From contig NZ_QMBN01000001.1 in NCBI RefSeq assembly GCF_003289625.1, forward strand, positions 558,001 to 622,000: DNA of 64,000 nt. Direction: 5' to 3'. The notes beneath the pieces were generated by a model. It was not told where the DNA came from and ran no database searches. It saw only the letters and a list, made by a program, of their open reading frames with translations. Every line of letters starts with the position of its first letter. Positions within the stretch are counted from its first letter, which is position 1. Below are positions 41,597 to 51,070 of this stretch, one piece after another. A program made the translations under genes and the position numbers. The stretch comes from Microbacterium sp. SMR1 (GTDB lineage: Bacteria; Actinomycetota; Actinomycetes; Actinomycetales; Microbacteriaceae).

Positions 41597-42671
41597 GCCG
41601 CTTCTTCCAAGCGCCCTCGTATGACAGCGGGCGGAACCCGAGGGCCTCGTTGATGTCGAGCATCGGGCGATTCTCTTCGGCGTTGTAGGTGATGACGCGG
41701 GGTGATTCGGGGGCGATGTCGCGCCACGCGACGAGGCCCGCGCACTTCACGAGCATTCCCAGCCGGTGGCCCCGGTGGCTCGCCGACACGAGCGTGTCGT
41801 GCTGATGGGTCGCGCCGGTGCGGTCGGAGCCGATCATGAGTTCGTTGAAGGCCGCGAGCTCGCCGGTCTTGATGTGCTGCGCCGCGGTCACGAGCAGTGT
41901 CTGGTCCGCTTCGACGTAGCGCGCATCGTGGCGGGCCAGGCGCGCGGCATCCCACTCTTCCTCGTCCACCTCGAGGCCGGCGGCAGGGGCGTCGGTCGAC
42001 ATGCGCGACTTGAGCCAGGCGTACCCTTCGACGAACTCCGGCGGCGTCGGCGCGGTCCATCGCACCACGCGGTACCCGGCGGCCGCCACCGTGGCTCTCG
42101 CCAGGTGATCATCGACGACGGTGGCGGAGTCGGTCAGATCGAGCACGCTCTTCCGATTGATCTGCTCGAGCGTGTAGCCGTGACGCAGCAGGAAGCGCGC
42201 GGCATGGTCGCGCGGAATGTCGCCGTACCCCGTCGGAGCGGCCAGCCTGTCGCCCGGCTCATCGGGATGCTCGGCGTACGTCTGCAGAACGTGGCGGCCA
42301 TGGTCGCGGGCGGTCCGCTCGACGAGCGCGTGGGCCTGCGAACCGATGCCTAGTCCGCGGACCTCGCGCAGGAGTTCGATGAGCCAGTACGCGCTGTCGG
42401 ATCCGGCTTCGTGGGGGATGTCGAGCCCCACGCGCCCGACGACTCTGCCGTCCCATACCGCGAGCCAGCTGAATCTCGTCTCGTCCGGGCTCGGGCGATA
42501 GTGGGGGAGCAGCTCGTCGGGGCGGGCGGTATCGTCATCGCCGCCGGTGATCTCGCGATACACGAGATTGCGCACGCGCACCATCTCGCAGAAATCCGCG
42601 GCGTCCGGTGCATCGATCCTCTCAGGGATGCGGAGGGGGCGCAGCTCGAGCCGCGCAGTGATGTCGTTCAT
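41544..42671 (-). CDS. GNAT family N-acetyltransferase (two-domain)
   Basis: A 375-residue protein made of two GNAT-like halves. The first half is about residues 20-170, with VVGRVGLDIP and LIELLREVRGLGIGSQAHALVE as the acetyl-CoA loop. The second is about 200-360, ending in the family-like HDTLVSASHRGHRLGMLVKCAG, NAEENRPMLDINEALGFRP. Tandem-GNAT actinobacterial proteins related to MshD show this layout, but substrate is unknown. The last ~17 codons (Ser/Gly/Asp-rich) are antisense to the mutM zinc finger. Confidence 0.85.
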   Translation of the reverse strand: MNDITARLELRPLRIPERIDAPDAADFCEMVRVRNLVYREITGGDDDTARPDELLPHYRPSPDETRFSWLAVWDGRVVGRVGLDIPHEAGSDSAYWLIELLREVRGLGIGSQAHALVERTARDHGRHVLQTYAEHPDEPGDRLAAPTGYGDIPRDHAARFLLRHGYTLEQINRKSVLDLTDSATVVDDHLARATVAAAGYRVVRWTAPTPPEFVEGYAWLKSRMSTDAPAAGLEVDEEEWDAARLARHDARYVEADQTLLVTAAQHIKTGELAAFNELMIGSDRTGATHQHDTLVSASHRGHRLGMLVKCAGLVAWRDIAPESPRVITYNAEENRPMLDINEALGFRPLSYEGAWKKRLSGDDAGSAGSSAMSDS

Positions 42672-42719
42672 GATTCTCTTTCGGCGGCGTGGGGTCTCGT
42701 CACCGAGACCCCACGCGGA

Positions 42720-42971
42720 TCAACGGTAGGGAGTGAGCAGGTACGCGCGTTCCCAGTGCCGCTCGCGCGCCTCGCGGGCGGCGAGCTGTTCGCGGCGGTA
42801 CGCGACCTCGGGCGCAGAGCTGGCGCCGCGGTTCGCGCTCCACACGATGAGGCGCAGTGCGATGCGCAGCGCAAGGCGCTGGGCGAGGGTCGGACGGCCG
42901 AGAGCCGTCTGCTCGGAAATGGCGGGCCGCGCAGGCGCGACCTCGGGACGTCGTTGTACGACGGTGTTCAT
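42720..42971 (-). CDS. Small hypothetical protein with amphipathic basic helix
   Basis: An 83-residue protein with no recognised domain. Its central part LAQRLALRIALRLIVWSANRG is a basic amphipathic helix that could lie on a membrane. The C-terminal half is charged (REQLAAREARERHWERAYLL). An SD (GAGGACACC) precedes the ATG. It follows a possible 37-residue microprotein on the same strand and is upstream of the GNAT gene. Real coding is likely but not certain. Confidence 0.55.
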   Translation of the reverse strand: MNTVVQRRPEVAPARPAISEQTALGRPTLAQRLALRIALRLIVWSANRGASSAPEVAYRREQLAAREARERHWERAYLLTPYR

Positions 42972-43339
42972 GGTGTCCTCGTTCGAAGAGGGCGGACGTG
43001 CGATGGCGACGATGTGCGTCGCAGGTGCAGCCGTCGGCTGCGGCCCGGCGCGAGTTGTCGCGCGGGCGGAGAGGCGGAACGGGGCGAGGGACTCGCGGAC
43101 TCAGACGTTCAGCGGAGCACCCATGACGGCGGCTCCACCGATCACGCAGGAGAAACGGTCGCGGTGCTCGGAACGAACAGCAACAGCGTTAAACGCGGTG
43201 ACAGAAATCAACATCGGGGAACCTCCTTTCGTCAGGGATGCGGGAAGTGACGCTAGCGGTCCGCCCGGTGCGGCGTCAAGTCCGGCTCGTCATCCTCCGG
43301 TAGCGTGTGGGCATCCACCGAGCGCCGGGAGGGCCCGAC
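42972..43339. other. 368-nt gap without a recognised long gene
   Basis: The gap separates the leftward small genes from the rightward smc. It holds a possible 37-codon leftward ORF with a strong SD (43101-43214) and, on the right, the smc promoter region with a TAGCGT hexamer near 43301-43306. The rest, 42972-43100, is GC-rich and shows no clear hairpin or frame. Confidence 0.5.
43101..43214 (-). CDS. Possible 37-residue microprotein
   Basis: A leftward frame starting MLISVTAFNAVAVRSEHRD and ending GGAAVMGAPLNV. It is preceded by GAAAGGAGG, an SD stronger than those of most genes here, with a 7-nt spacer. The peptide is moderately hydrophobic with one cysteine and matches nothing I know. It lies 129 nt before the 83-residue gene on the same strand. 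It may be a microprotein or a regulatory leader; the SD is the main evidence. Confidence 0.4.
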   Translation of the reverse strand: MLISVTAFNAVAVRSEHRDRFSCVIGGAAVMGAPLNV

Positions 43340-46300
43340 ATGCACCTGAAGAGCGTCACGCTCAAGGGCTTCAAGTCGTTCGCCCAACCGACCACTTTCG
43401 TGCTCGAGCCGGGCGTCACCTGCATCGTCGGGCCCAACGGCTCGGGCAAGTCGAACGTCGTCGACGCGCTCGCCTGGGTCATGGGCGAGCAGGGGGCCAA
43501 GACCCTCCGCGGCGGGAAGATGGAAGACGTCATCTTCGCAGGCACTGCCACGCGCGGTCCGCTCGGTCGCGCCGAGGTCCAGCTGACGATCGACAACCAC
43601 GACGGCGTGCTTCCGATCGAGTACGCCGAGGTGACGATCAGCCGCACGCTGTTCCGCAACGGATCGAGCGAGTACGCGATCAACGGCGAGACGTGCCGAC
43701 TGCTCGACGTGCAGGAGCTCCTGAGCGACTCCGGTCTCGGTCGCGAAATGCACGTGATCGTCGGGCAGGGCCGGCTCGACACCGTGCTGCAGGCGAGCGC
43801 GGAGGACCGGCGCGGTTTCATCGAGGAAGCGGCGGGCATTCTGAAGCACCGCCGCCGCAAAGAGAAGACGGTTCGCAAGCTCGAGGCGATGGAGGCCAAT
43901 CTCACGCGGTTGAGCGACCTGGCGGGCGAACTGCGGCGGCAGCTGAAGCCCCTCGGCAAGCAGGCCGAGATCGCACGTGAAGCCGCGACGATCGCCGCCG
44001 TCGTCCGCGACGCGAAGGCGAGGCTGTACGCCGACGACCTCGTCGCGCTGCGCTCCCAGCTCGCCGACCACGCACGCGACGAGCACGAGCGGCACGCCGA
44101 ACGCCTCGTGCTGCAGGACCGGCTCGACGGCGTCAAACGACGCATCGACGAGCTCGAGGCCGAGCAGCGATCCGAGGCCGTCGACAGGGCACGCGCCACC
44201 GCGTTCGCGCTCGAGCAGGTCCAGGAGCGGGCGCGCGGACTGCACACGCTCGCGGCGCAGCGCCGCGCTCTTCTCGAGGACGACGGCCAGCTCTCGATCG
44301 AGGTCGCCACGGTGGGACAGGCGGCGATCGACGAGGCCCGCCAGGAGGTGGACGAGATCGCTTCGGGCGTCGGCGACGCGCAGGATGCCGCCGCCGCGGC
44401 ATCCCGGGATGTGATTCGAGCGCGTGCCGAGTTGGATGCTCTCGACTCCGACATCGCCGCGCAGAGCGCTCTCGTCTCCGAGCACGACATGCGGCTGACC
44501 AAGCTCCGCGGCCGAGCAGACGCCGCCGCGTCGCGCTTGGAAGCTCTGCGCGCGACGGTCGAACGGCAGCAGCGGGGGCTGGACGCCGCACGGACGCGGC
44601 GCGCGGAGGCTGAGGCGGCCCTCGAGCAGGTCCAGTCCGAAGCGGCTCCCGAGGCGAGCTCCGCCGAGCACACGGCTGCGTACGAGCGCGCTCAGCGCGA
44701 GGCGACGGAGGCGGAGACGACGCTCGCGGGCATCCGTGAGCGGCTGCACGCGGCCGAGCGCGAGGTCGAGTCGCTGACGGCGCAGACGGCTGCGCTCGGG
44801 CGGGCGCTCGAGGTCCGCAACGCGGCCGCCGATCTGCTGTCGCGCGGCGACGATGGGCTGCGGTCACTCGTCGCCGACGCCCTGAAGGTGGAACCGGGAT
44901 ACGAAGCGCCTGTCGCTGCGGCGCTGGGGGCGCTGGCCGAGGGCGTGCTCGCCGCCGATGTGCCCGCAGCGCTGCGGGCGGCAGCCACCGCTGCCGAAGA
45001 CGACCTCGGTGTCGTCGACATCGTCCTCGCGCATGCCGACCGGGGAGAGGCTGTCAACGCCGTGCCGGGCGCTGTGCGTGCGATCGACGTCGTCAGCGGG
45101 CCCGACGGCGTCGTCGGCCAGCTCGAGCAGGTGCTCGTCGCTGATGACCTCGAGACAGCAGTCCGTATCCGCGATGCATGGTCGGCGAGCGAACGCGGAC
45201 GCGCCGTCGTCGTGACCAAGCAGGGCGAGCTGGTCTCGTGGCGCACGGTCCGAGCCGGATCCGGCGAGGGCCGGTCACGTCTCGAACTCGCCGCGGAGCG
45301 AGACGCGGCGGCTGACCGGCTGAGCGAGATGACCGTCGTCGCCGACGCGCTCCGGGAGTCGCTGACCGATGCGCAGGCAGCCTGGACCGAGGCTCGCGCC
45401 CGGACGAGGACAGCGCTCGAGACGCTGCGTGCCCACGATGCGGCGCTCGCGGCCGACGCGGAAAAGCTCAACCGAGCCACCGTGCGGTACGAAGCGGCCA
45501 TCGCAGAATGCGACCGGCTCGAGGCAGGCATCGCGCCGGCTGTCTCGGCCGCGACCGAGGCCGAGTCAGCGGCCCGCGATGCCGAGGAAGCGCTCGCGGC
45601 GGCGGCTGCGGCGCCGCGCCCGATCCTCGACGCATCGGCGCGTGACGGTCTCCTCGAAGCCCTCGAACAGGCTCGCGAACGCGAGATGCGCGCACGCCTC
45701 GACGTCGAGACCCTGCGAGAGCGCGTGCGAGCCGGCGAGGCCCGCGTGGTTCAGCTCGAACGCCAGCGCGAGCGAGAGCGCGCCGCCGCCGCCGAGGCCG
45801 CCCGACGCGCCGTCATCCGGCGGCAGCAGCGTGCGATCGCGGATGCCGTCGCCGCACAACTGCCGCCGCTGCTCGAATCGATCGACAGGTCCGTCGCCGC
45901 CGCCCGCGTGGAACTGGGGAGGGCTGAGCAGGCGCGGAGCGAGATCACGAGCGAGCTCGCCGAGCTGCGCCGCCAGGATCAGTCGGCGCGCAGCCGGCTC
46001 TCGGCCCTGACCGAGTCGGTGCACGGACTCGAGATGCAGATGCACGAGAAGAAGCTGCACGTGACGAGTCTGCTCGAACGCGTCGGGTCGGAACTGGGCT
46101 TCGACGAGGACATTCTCGTTTCGGAATATGGGCCGGACCACCCCGCCCTCGACGATTCCGGCGAGCCGGTGCCCTTCGATCGCGCCGCTCAGCGCCGTCG
46201 CCTCGCGGAGGCGGAGCGGAAGCTCGCGCAGCTCGGGCGCGTGAACCCTCTGGCGCTGGAAGAGTACGCCGCGCTCGAGCAGCGGCACGCGTTTCTCACG

Positions 46301-46846
46301 GAACAGCTCGCGGATCTGACCCAGACCCGCTCGGACCTGCTGACGATCATCGGCGAGCTGGACGAGCGGATGCAGACGATCTTCCTGGCCGCCTTCGAGG
46401 ACACGAAGGTCGCATTCGGCGAGGTATTCCCGATCCTGTTCCCCGGGGGCACCGGCAGCATCTCGCTGACCGATCCCGACAACCCGCTCACGACCGGCAT
46501 CGAGGTCGCGGTGCGACCTGTGGGTAAGAAGATCGAGAGGTTGTCGCTCCTCTCGGGCGGCGAGCGTTCCCTCGCCGCTGTCGCTCTTCTGACGGCCATC
46601 TTCAAGGCGCGGCCGAGCCCGTTCTACATCCTCGACGAGGTGGAGGCAGCGCTCGACGACGCGAATCTCGGACGCCTGCTCGGCGTGTTCGAACAGCTCC
46701 GCGAATCGAGCCAGCTCATCGTCATCACGCACCAGAAGCGCACGATGGAGATCGCGGACGCGCTCTACGGCGTCTCGATGCGCCAGGACGGAGTGTCGGC
46801 GGTCGTCGGTCAGCGCGTTCGGGAGCGCGCGGGCGCCGTAGGCTGA
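43340..46846 (+). CDS. smc: Chromosome segregation protein SMC
   Basis: A 1168-residue SMC ATPase. Walker A is GPNGSGKSN (31-39). Two long coiled coils flank a hinge at roughly residues 500-640. The ABC signature LLSGGERSLAAVALL is near 1070, and Walker B is YILDEVEAALDD near 1095. It compacts and aligns replicated chromosome arms with ScpAB, which are not in the window. ATG 43340 follows GGGAGGG by 7 nt; an upstream in-frame GTG is less likely. Its stop lies at the ftsY -10 hexamer. Confidence 0.96.
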   Translation: MHLKSVTLKGFKSFAQPTTFVLEPGVTCIVGPNGSGKSNVVDALAWVMGEQGAKTLRGGKMEDVIFAGTATRGPLGRAEVQLTIDNHDGVLPIEYAEVTISRTLFRNGSSEYAINGETCRLLDVQELLSDSGLGREMHVIVGQGRLDTVLQASAEDRRGFIEEAAGILKHRRRKEKTVRKLEAMEANLTRLSDLAGELRRQLKPLGKQAEIAREAATIAAVVRDAKARLYADDLVALRSQLADHARDEHERHAERLVLQDRLDGVKRRIDELEAEQRSEAVDRARATAFALEQVQERARGLHTLAAQRRALLEDDGQLSIEVATVGQAAIDEARQEVDEIASGVGDAQDAAAAASRDVIRARAELDALDSDIAAQSALVSEHDMRLTKLRGRADAAASRLEALRATVERQQRGLDAARTRRAEAEAALEQVQSEAAPEASSAEHTAAYERAQREATEAETTLAGIRERLHAAEREVESLTAQTAALGRALEVRNAAADLLSRGDDGLRSLVADALKVEPGYEAPVAAALGALAEGVLAADVPAALRAAATAAEDDLGVVDIVLAHADRGEAVNAVPGAVRAIDVVSGPDGVVGQLEQVLVADDLETAVRIRDAWSASERGRAVVVTKQGELVSWRTVRAGSGEGRSRLELAAERDAAADRLSEMTVVADALRESLTDAQAAWTEARARTRTALETLRAHDAALAADAEKLNRATVRYEAAIAECDRLEAGIAPAVSAATEAESAARDAEEALAAAAAAPRPILDASARDGLLEALEQAREREMRARLDVETLRERVRAGEARVVQLERQRERERAAAAEAARRAVIRRQQRAIADAVAAQLPPLLESIDRSVAAARVELGRAEQARSEITSELAELRRQDQSARSRLSALTESVHGLEMQMHEKKLHVTSLLERVGSELGFDEDILVSEYGPDHPALDDSGEPVPFDRAAQRRRLAEAERKLAQLGRVNPLALEEYAALEQRHAFLTEQLADLTQTRSDLLTIIGELDERMQTIFLAAFEDTKVAFGEVFPILFPGGTGSISLTDPDNPLTTGIEVAVRPVGKKIERLSLLSGGERSLAAVALLTAIFKARPSPFYILDEVEAALDDANLGRLLGVFEQLRESSQLIVITHQKRTMEIADALYGVSMRQDGVSAVVGQRVRERAGAVG
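46839..46844 (+). promoter_or_regulatory. -10 hexamer of ftsY within the smc 3' end
   Basis: TAGGCT ends 6 nt before the ftsY ATG at 46851 and overlaps the final smc codons. Confidence 0.5.
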
Positions 46847-46850
46847 GGGT

Positions 46851-47723
46851 ATGGCCGACAATCCCTGGTCGCTCTCGCGCGCGCTGCGCGGGCTCTTCGT
46901 CAAGCCGACCATCGACGAGAACACGTGGGACGATCTCGAGACGGCGCTGCTGACCGCCGACTTCGGGCCCGACATCACGGAGCGTCTCGTCGATGACCTG
47001 CGCGACAAGGTGGAGCGGTACCGCACGACCGACCCCCGCGACCTCCAGCGCATGCTCAAGGAGACCCTGGAGGAGCGGTTCGCCGCGTTCGACTCGACCC
47101 TGCGTCTGACGGAGCGTCCCGCCGTCGTCCTGGTCGTCGGGGTGAACGGCGTGGGGAAGACCACGACGATCGGCAAGTTCGCGAAGTTCCTCCAGCGTTA
47201 CGGCCGGTCGGTCGTCGTCGGAGCCGCCGACACCTTCCGTGCGGCCGCGGTCGACCAGCTCGCGACGTGGGCCGAGCGCGGAGGCGCGCAGATCGTCCGT
47301 CCGCAACAGGAAGGCCAGGACCCGGCCTCGGTTGCGTTCCAGACGATCGACTACGCCAAGCGGGCCGGCACGGAGATCGTGCTCGTCGACACGGCCGGCC
47401 GTCTGCACACCAAGGGTGGGCTGATGGACGAGCTCACCAAGATCCGGCGCGTCATAGAGAAGCAGGCGCCGATCAGCGAGGTGCTGCTCGTTCTCGACGC
47501 GACGACCGGGCAGAACGGCGTGATGCAGGCCGAGGCGTTCCTCGAGCACGCGGGAGTGACCGGCCTGGTCCTGACGAAGCTCGACGGCTCCGCACGTGGC
47601 GGATTCGTCCTCGCCGTGCAGGAGCGCACCGGCATCCCCGTGAAACTTCTCGGCCAGGGCGAGGGAATCAACGACCTCACGGGCTTCACCCCGCACGTCT
47701 TCGCGTCGGCGCTCGTCGAGTGA
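46851..47723 (+). CDS. ftsY: Signal recognition particle receptor FtsY
   Basis: A 290-residue NG-domain GTPase. G1 is GVNGVGKTTTIGK near 97-109, followed by DTFRAAAVDQL and DTAGR (G3). It lacks the long acidic A domain of E. coli FtsY, as in many Gram-positives, and begins with a short helix suited to membrane contact (WSLSRALRGLFVKP). It is the receptor for the SRP-ribosome complex and partner of Ffh encoded at 51071. Confidence 0.96.
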   Translation: MADNPWSLSRALRGLFVKPTIDENTWDDLETALLTADFGPDITERLVDDLRDKVERYRTTDPRDLQRMLKETLEERFAAFDSTLRLTERPAVVLVVGVNGVGKTTTIGKFAKFLQRYGRSVVVGAADTFRAAAVDQLATWAERGGAQIVRPQQEGQDPASVAFQTIDYAKRAGTEIVLVDTAGRLHTKGGLMDELTKIRRVIEKQAPISEVLLVLDATTGQNGVMQAEAFLEHAGVTGLVLTKLDGSARGGFVLAVQERTGIPVKLLGQGEGINDLTGFTPHVFASALVE

Positions 47724-47783
47724 GTCGCGCGCCGCGCCGCATCACCACTTCCCCCGCACCCTCACGGCTGGTTTCATAAACAC

Positions 47784-48284
47784 ATGGCGATCGAGCACGA
47801 CTACTTCGGACTCCTCGAGTCGGGGCCGGACGGATCGATCTTCTGGTCGGATCACGTCGAGATCGGCGATCAGACGGTCACCGTCGATCTGACGGCTCCG
47901 GATCAGGACGACGTCTCGGCTGCCGCGCTGGATGTCGCCGCCGCCATGATCTCGGCGATCGAATCGATCGATCTCTCCGCCCGCAACGCGATGGTCTCCG
48001 AGCTGAACGACCGCACCAGCGAGGTGACGGAGTTCATCCTCCAGCAGCAGGAGGAGCTCGGAGAGGACATCGAGTCGTACCTCGTGGACATCTCGGGCGA
48101 CGTCCACATGGACGTCATCCGGTCGTTGCAGCTGATCAGCATGACGATCCTGGCCGATGAGCACGGGGGATCGGACCCATTCGCGGTGCTCGAGTACGCG
48201 CTCGACCCCGATTCGACCGAAGAGGTGCTCCTGGTGAATCTCACGAGCGACGGCAGCATCCAGTCGGTCACCAGCGCCGACTGA
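47784..48284 (+). CDS. DUF2004-like hypothetical protein
   Basis: A 166-residue acidic cytoplasmic protein starting MAIEHDYFGLLES. The YFG-L start, the central helix with SELNDRTSEVTEFILQQQEELGEDI, and the strand LLVNLTSDGSIQSV resemble DUF2004 proteins of unknown function; the family call is from memory and tentative. No catalytic residues stand out. The next gene begins one base after its stop, so the two are co-transcribed. Confidence 0.7.
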   Translation: MAIEHDYFGLLESGPDGSIFWSDHVEIGDQTVTVDLTAPDQDDVSAAALDVAAAMISAIESIDLSARNAMVSELNDRTSEVTEFILQQQEELGEDIESYLVDISGDVHMDVIRSLQLISMTILADEHGGSDPFAVLEYALDPDSTEEVLLVNLTSDGSIQSVTSAD

Positions 48285-48285
48285 C

Positions 48286-48729
48286 GTGCAGACCTTTCTG
48301 CCGTATCCCTCGTTCGCCCAGTCGGCGGCGGCCCTCGACACGGCGCGGCTCGGCAAGCAGCGCGTGGAGACGCTGCAGCTGCTCCGGGCCAACACGGTCC
48401 CGGGATACGGATGGCGCAACCATCCGGCCGCCAAGATGTGGCGCGGCTATCTGCCGGCCCTCACGGCGTACGGCCTTGCGATGACGGACGCGTGGATCGC
48501 CGCCGGTCGCCCGGACACGGTCCGGCCGCAACTGCTGCAGTTCGCTCCCGATGTCGATGGGATGCCCGAGAGCGAACTCGAGATGCCGCCGTGGCTGGGC
48601 GATGAGGCGTTCCACCTGTCTCACCGCTCGAACCTCGTGCGCAAGGATGCCGCGTTCTACCGGCCGCGCTTCGGTGACGTTCCCGACGACCTGCCGTATG
48701 TCTGGCCGCCGGACCCGACCGCGTCCTGA
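48286..48729 (+). CDS. MSMEG_6728 family protein, endonuclease V (Pyr_excise)-like
   Basis: A 147-residue protein beginning MQTFLPYPSFAQSAAALDTARLGKQRVE, followed by NHPAAKMWRGY and SHRSNLVRKD. These segments match the actinobacterial MSMEG_6728 family and are similar in form to the T4 pyrimidine-dimer glycosylase family (N-terminal residue plus Arg/His-rich helices). A repair role is possible but unproven. GTG start coupled to the DUF2004-like gene. Confidence 0.75.
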   Translation: MQTFLPYPSFAQSAAALDTARLGKQRVETLQLLRANTVPGYGWRNHPAAKMWRGYLPALTAYGLAMTDAWIAAGRPDTVRPQLLQFAPDVDGMPESELEMPPWLGDEAFHLSHRSNLVRKDAAFYRPRFGDVPDDLPYVWPPDPTAS

Positions 48730-48755
48730 GACCTCGCGGCCGGGCCGGCACGGCG

Positions 48756-49778
48756 TCAGACGGCCTGCGCGAATCCGGACTGGGCCGAGTCGGCGAGGTG
48801 CGCGAGATGGGGCGGGATCTCCCGGCCCTTGGCAGTCATGGACTGCGCCCACAGGCGCCCGGCCCGGTAGGACGACCGCACGAGCGGTCCGGCGAGCACG
48901 CCGAGGAAGCCGATGCGTTCCGCTTCCTCACGGAAGCCGACGAACTCCTCCGGCTTGACCCAGCGGTCGACCGGCAGGTGACGAGGCGTGGGACGCAGGT
49001 ACTGCGTGATCGTGATGATGTCGGTGCCCGCGTCATGGAGGTCCTGGAGGGCCTGGACGATCTCCTCGGGCGTCTCGCCCATCCCGAGGATGAGGTTCGA
49101 CTTGGTGATGAGTCCCGCGTCACGGGCGCGCGTGATCACGCCCAGGGAGCGCTCGTAACGGAAGGCTGGCCGGATCCGCTTGAAGATGCGGGGGACCGTC
49201 TCGACGTTGTGTGCGAAGACCTCGGGTCGTGACGCGAACACCTCGTCGAGCTGCGCCGCGTCGCCGTTGAAGTCCGTCGCGAGAATCTCCACGCCCGTGC
49301 CCGGGTTCTCCGCGTGGATCCGTCGCACCGTCTCCGCGTGGAGCCAGGCTCCGCCATCGGCGAGGTCGTCGCGCGCCACCCCGGTGACCGTCGCGTAGCG
49401 CAGCTGCATCCGGCTGACGCTCTCGGCGACGCGGCGCGGCTCGTCGGTGTCGTATTCGGCCGGCTTGCCCGTGTCGATCTGGCAGAAGTCGCACCGACGC
49501 GTGCACTGCGAGCCGCCGATGAGGAAGGTCGCCTCCCGGTCCTCCCAGCATTCGTAGATGTTCGGGCATCCCGCTTCCTGGCAGACCGTGTGGAGTCCCT
49601 CTTCTTTGACCAGATCATGCAGAGCGCGATACTCCTCGCCCATCCGCGCCTTCGTCTTGATCCACTCCGGCTTGCGCTCGATCGGCGTCTGCGCGTTGCG
49701 CACTTCCAGGCGCAGGAGCTTGCGCCCTTCCGGACCACCCGCGGCGGGAGCGGCGGGCACGGCGCAGCCGCCGCTCAT
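48756..49778 (-). CDS. lipA: Lipoyl synthase
   Basis: A 340-residue radical-SAM enzyme that inserts sulfur into protein-bound octanoyl groups. The auxiliary cluster cysteines are C66, C71 and C77 ([13 protein letters not shown]). The SAM cluster cysteines are C92, C96 and C99 (CTRRCDFC). The C-terminal RSSYRAG carries the conserved serine ligand. Its ATG overlaps the lipB stop by ATGA, forming the lipB-lipA operon. Confidence 0.96.
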   Translation of the reverse strand: MSGGCAVPAAPAAGGPEGRKLLRLEVRNAQTPIERKPEWIKTKARMGEEYRALHDLVKEEGLHTVCQEAGCPNIYECWEDREATFLIGGSQCTRRCDFCQIDTGKPAEYDTDEPRRVAESVSRMQLRYATVTGVARDDLADGGAWLHAETVRRIHAENPGTGVEILATDFNGDAAQLDEVFASRPEVFAHNVETVPRIFKRIRPAFRYERSLGVITRARDAGLITKSNLILGMGETPEEIVQALQDLHDAGTDIITITQYLRPTPRHLPVDRWVKPEEFVGFREEAERIGFLGVLAGPLVRSSYRAGRLWAQSMTAKGREIPPHLAHLADSAQSGFAQAV

Positions 49779-50413
49779 GCTGCGGCCGCCGTCTCGAACT
49801 CGGCGCGGAACCGACACGCGACGGTGTCCACCACATCCGCGGGGGAGACGCTTCTGCCCAGCACTGTCGAGAGGGAAGCGACGCCGGCATCGGCGATGCC
49901 GCACGGGATGATCTGCTCGAACGGGGCGAGGTCGTTGTCGCAGTTGAGGGCGAAGCCGTGCATCGTCACGCCGCGCTGAACCCGCACACCGATGGCCGCG
50001 ATCTTCGCGTCTCGGCCGTCCTGACTCACCCAGACGCCGCTTCGGCCCGTCACCTGACAGGCCGCGACGCCCAGGTCGGCGACGACGTCGATCAGCATCC
50101 GCTCGAGCCGCCGCACGTGCGAGACCACGTCCACCGGCTCGGGGAGCCGCAGAATCGGATACCCCACCAGCTGGCCCGGCCCGTGCCAGGTGATCTTCCC
50201 ACCGCGGTCGACCTCGACGACGGCGGTGCCGTCTGTCGGTCGCTCGCCGGGCTCGGTTCGCGCTCCGGCGGTGAACACCGGCTCGTGCTCGAGCAGGAGC
50301 AGCGTGTCGGGGCCACCGGCGACGACCGCGTCGTGGACACGGCGCTGCAGCTCCCAGCCTTCTGCGTAGGGGACGACGGCGGGGGCGAGCCCCACGACGC
50401 GGACATCGAGCAC
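49775..50413 (-). CDS. lipB: Octanoyltransferase LipB
   Basis: A 212-residue lipoyl/octanoyl transferase that moves octanoate from acyl carrier protein to lipoyl domains. The [18 protein letters not shown] block is at 70-87. Catalytic K137 lies in AKIAAIGVR and C171 in PCGIADAG. The GTG at 50413 follows AGGAGG by 4 nt. A palindrome and a TetR gene lie just upstream on the other strand. Confidence 0.95.
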   Translation of the reverse strand: MLDVRVVGLAPAVVPYAEGWELQRRVHDAVVAGGPDTLLLLEHEPVFTAGARTEPGERPTDGTAVVEVDRGGKITWHGPGQLVGYPILRLPEPVDVVSHVRRLERMLIDVVADLGVAACQVTGRSGVWVSQDGRDAKIAAIGVRVQRGVTMHGFALNCDNDLAPFEQIIPCGIADAGVASLSTVLGRSVSPADVVDTVACRFRAEFETAAAA

Positions 50414-50430
50414 GGTTCCTCCTCGAATAC

Positions 50431-50443
50431 TGGACCGCGTCCA
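50431..50443. promoter_or_regulatory. Palindromic operator between lipB and tetR
   Basis: TGGAC-CGC-GTCCA is a perfect inverted repeat in the 57-nt divergent gap. It falls on the expected -35 region of the TetR promoter (-10 at 50459) and 17 nt upstream of the lipB start. Confidence 0.5.
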
Positions 50444-50458
50444 ACAATACGACACGCC

Positions 50459-50464
50459 TAGGCT
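50459..50464 (+). promoter_or_regulatory. -10 hexamer of a probable leaderless tetR transcript
   Basis: TAGGCT ends 6 nt before the GTG start at 50471; no SD. Confidence 0.5.
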
Positions 50465-50470
50465 GTCCTG

Positions 50471-51037
50471 GTGACGTCCTCCACCCGCGCCGGCCGGCCT
50501 CGCGTATCGTCCCGCGAGACCCTCGCGGAGGCCGCCTGCGAGCTCTTCCTCGAGCGCGGTTATGAGGCGACGACGGTCGCCGACATCACCCGACGCGCCG
50601 GTGTCAGCCGTTCGAGCTTCTTCAACTACTTCTCGTCGAAGTCGGCCGTCCTGTGGTCCGGACTCGATGAGCGGATCGGCGAGCTCGAGCTCGGTCTGCG
50701 ACGCGCCGGCGGTGTCGACGACGTCGCGTCCGCGGTGGCGGAGCTCGCCCGCGGCTTCGCCCCCGACGCGTTGGCGCTCGCGATCGTCAACGATGTCGCG
50801 ATGGGGCTGTCCGACGAGCTCGCGCGAGATGGCGCACTGCGGGCCGCCCGCATCGCGAGAGCCGTCGCCGCGGCCCTGCACGGGTCTGGGACGGAACGAC
50901 TCGAAGCCGACATCCTCGGCGCCGCCTGGGGCGGTGCTGTGCTCGGAGCCGTCCGCTCCTGGGCGCGCGGGGGAGCGGGTCGGACGGATCTGGCGCACGA
51001 GATGGTCCGAGCGATCGCGATCGTCCGGGGGCGCTGA
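50471..51037 (+). CDS. TetR family transcriptional regulator
   Basis: A 188-residue TetR-type protein. The HTH region is at about residues 15-60 ([29 protein letters not shown]), followed by a helical effector domain rich in Ala/Arg. It is divergent from lipB with a shared palindrome, so it likely regulates itself and may affect lipoate genes. No other candidate target lies nearby; ffh follows after 33 nt and is housekeeping. Ligand unknown. Confidence 0.85.
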   Translation: MTSSTRAGRPRVSSRETLAEAACELFLERGYEATTVADITRRAGVSRSSFFNYFSSKSAVLWSGLDERIGELELGLRRAGGVDDVASAVAELARGFAPDALALAIVNDVAMGLSDELARDGALRAARIARAVAAALHGSGTERLEADILGAAWGGAVLGAVRSWARGGAGRTDLAHEMVRAIAIVRGR

Positions 51038-51070
51038 CCGGGTCAGCTGCTCGCATAGAATCGAGGGATC

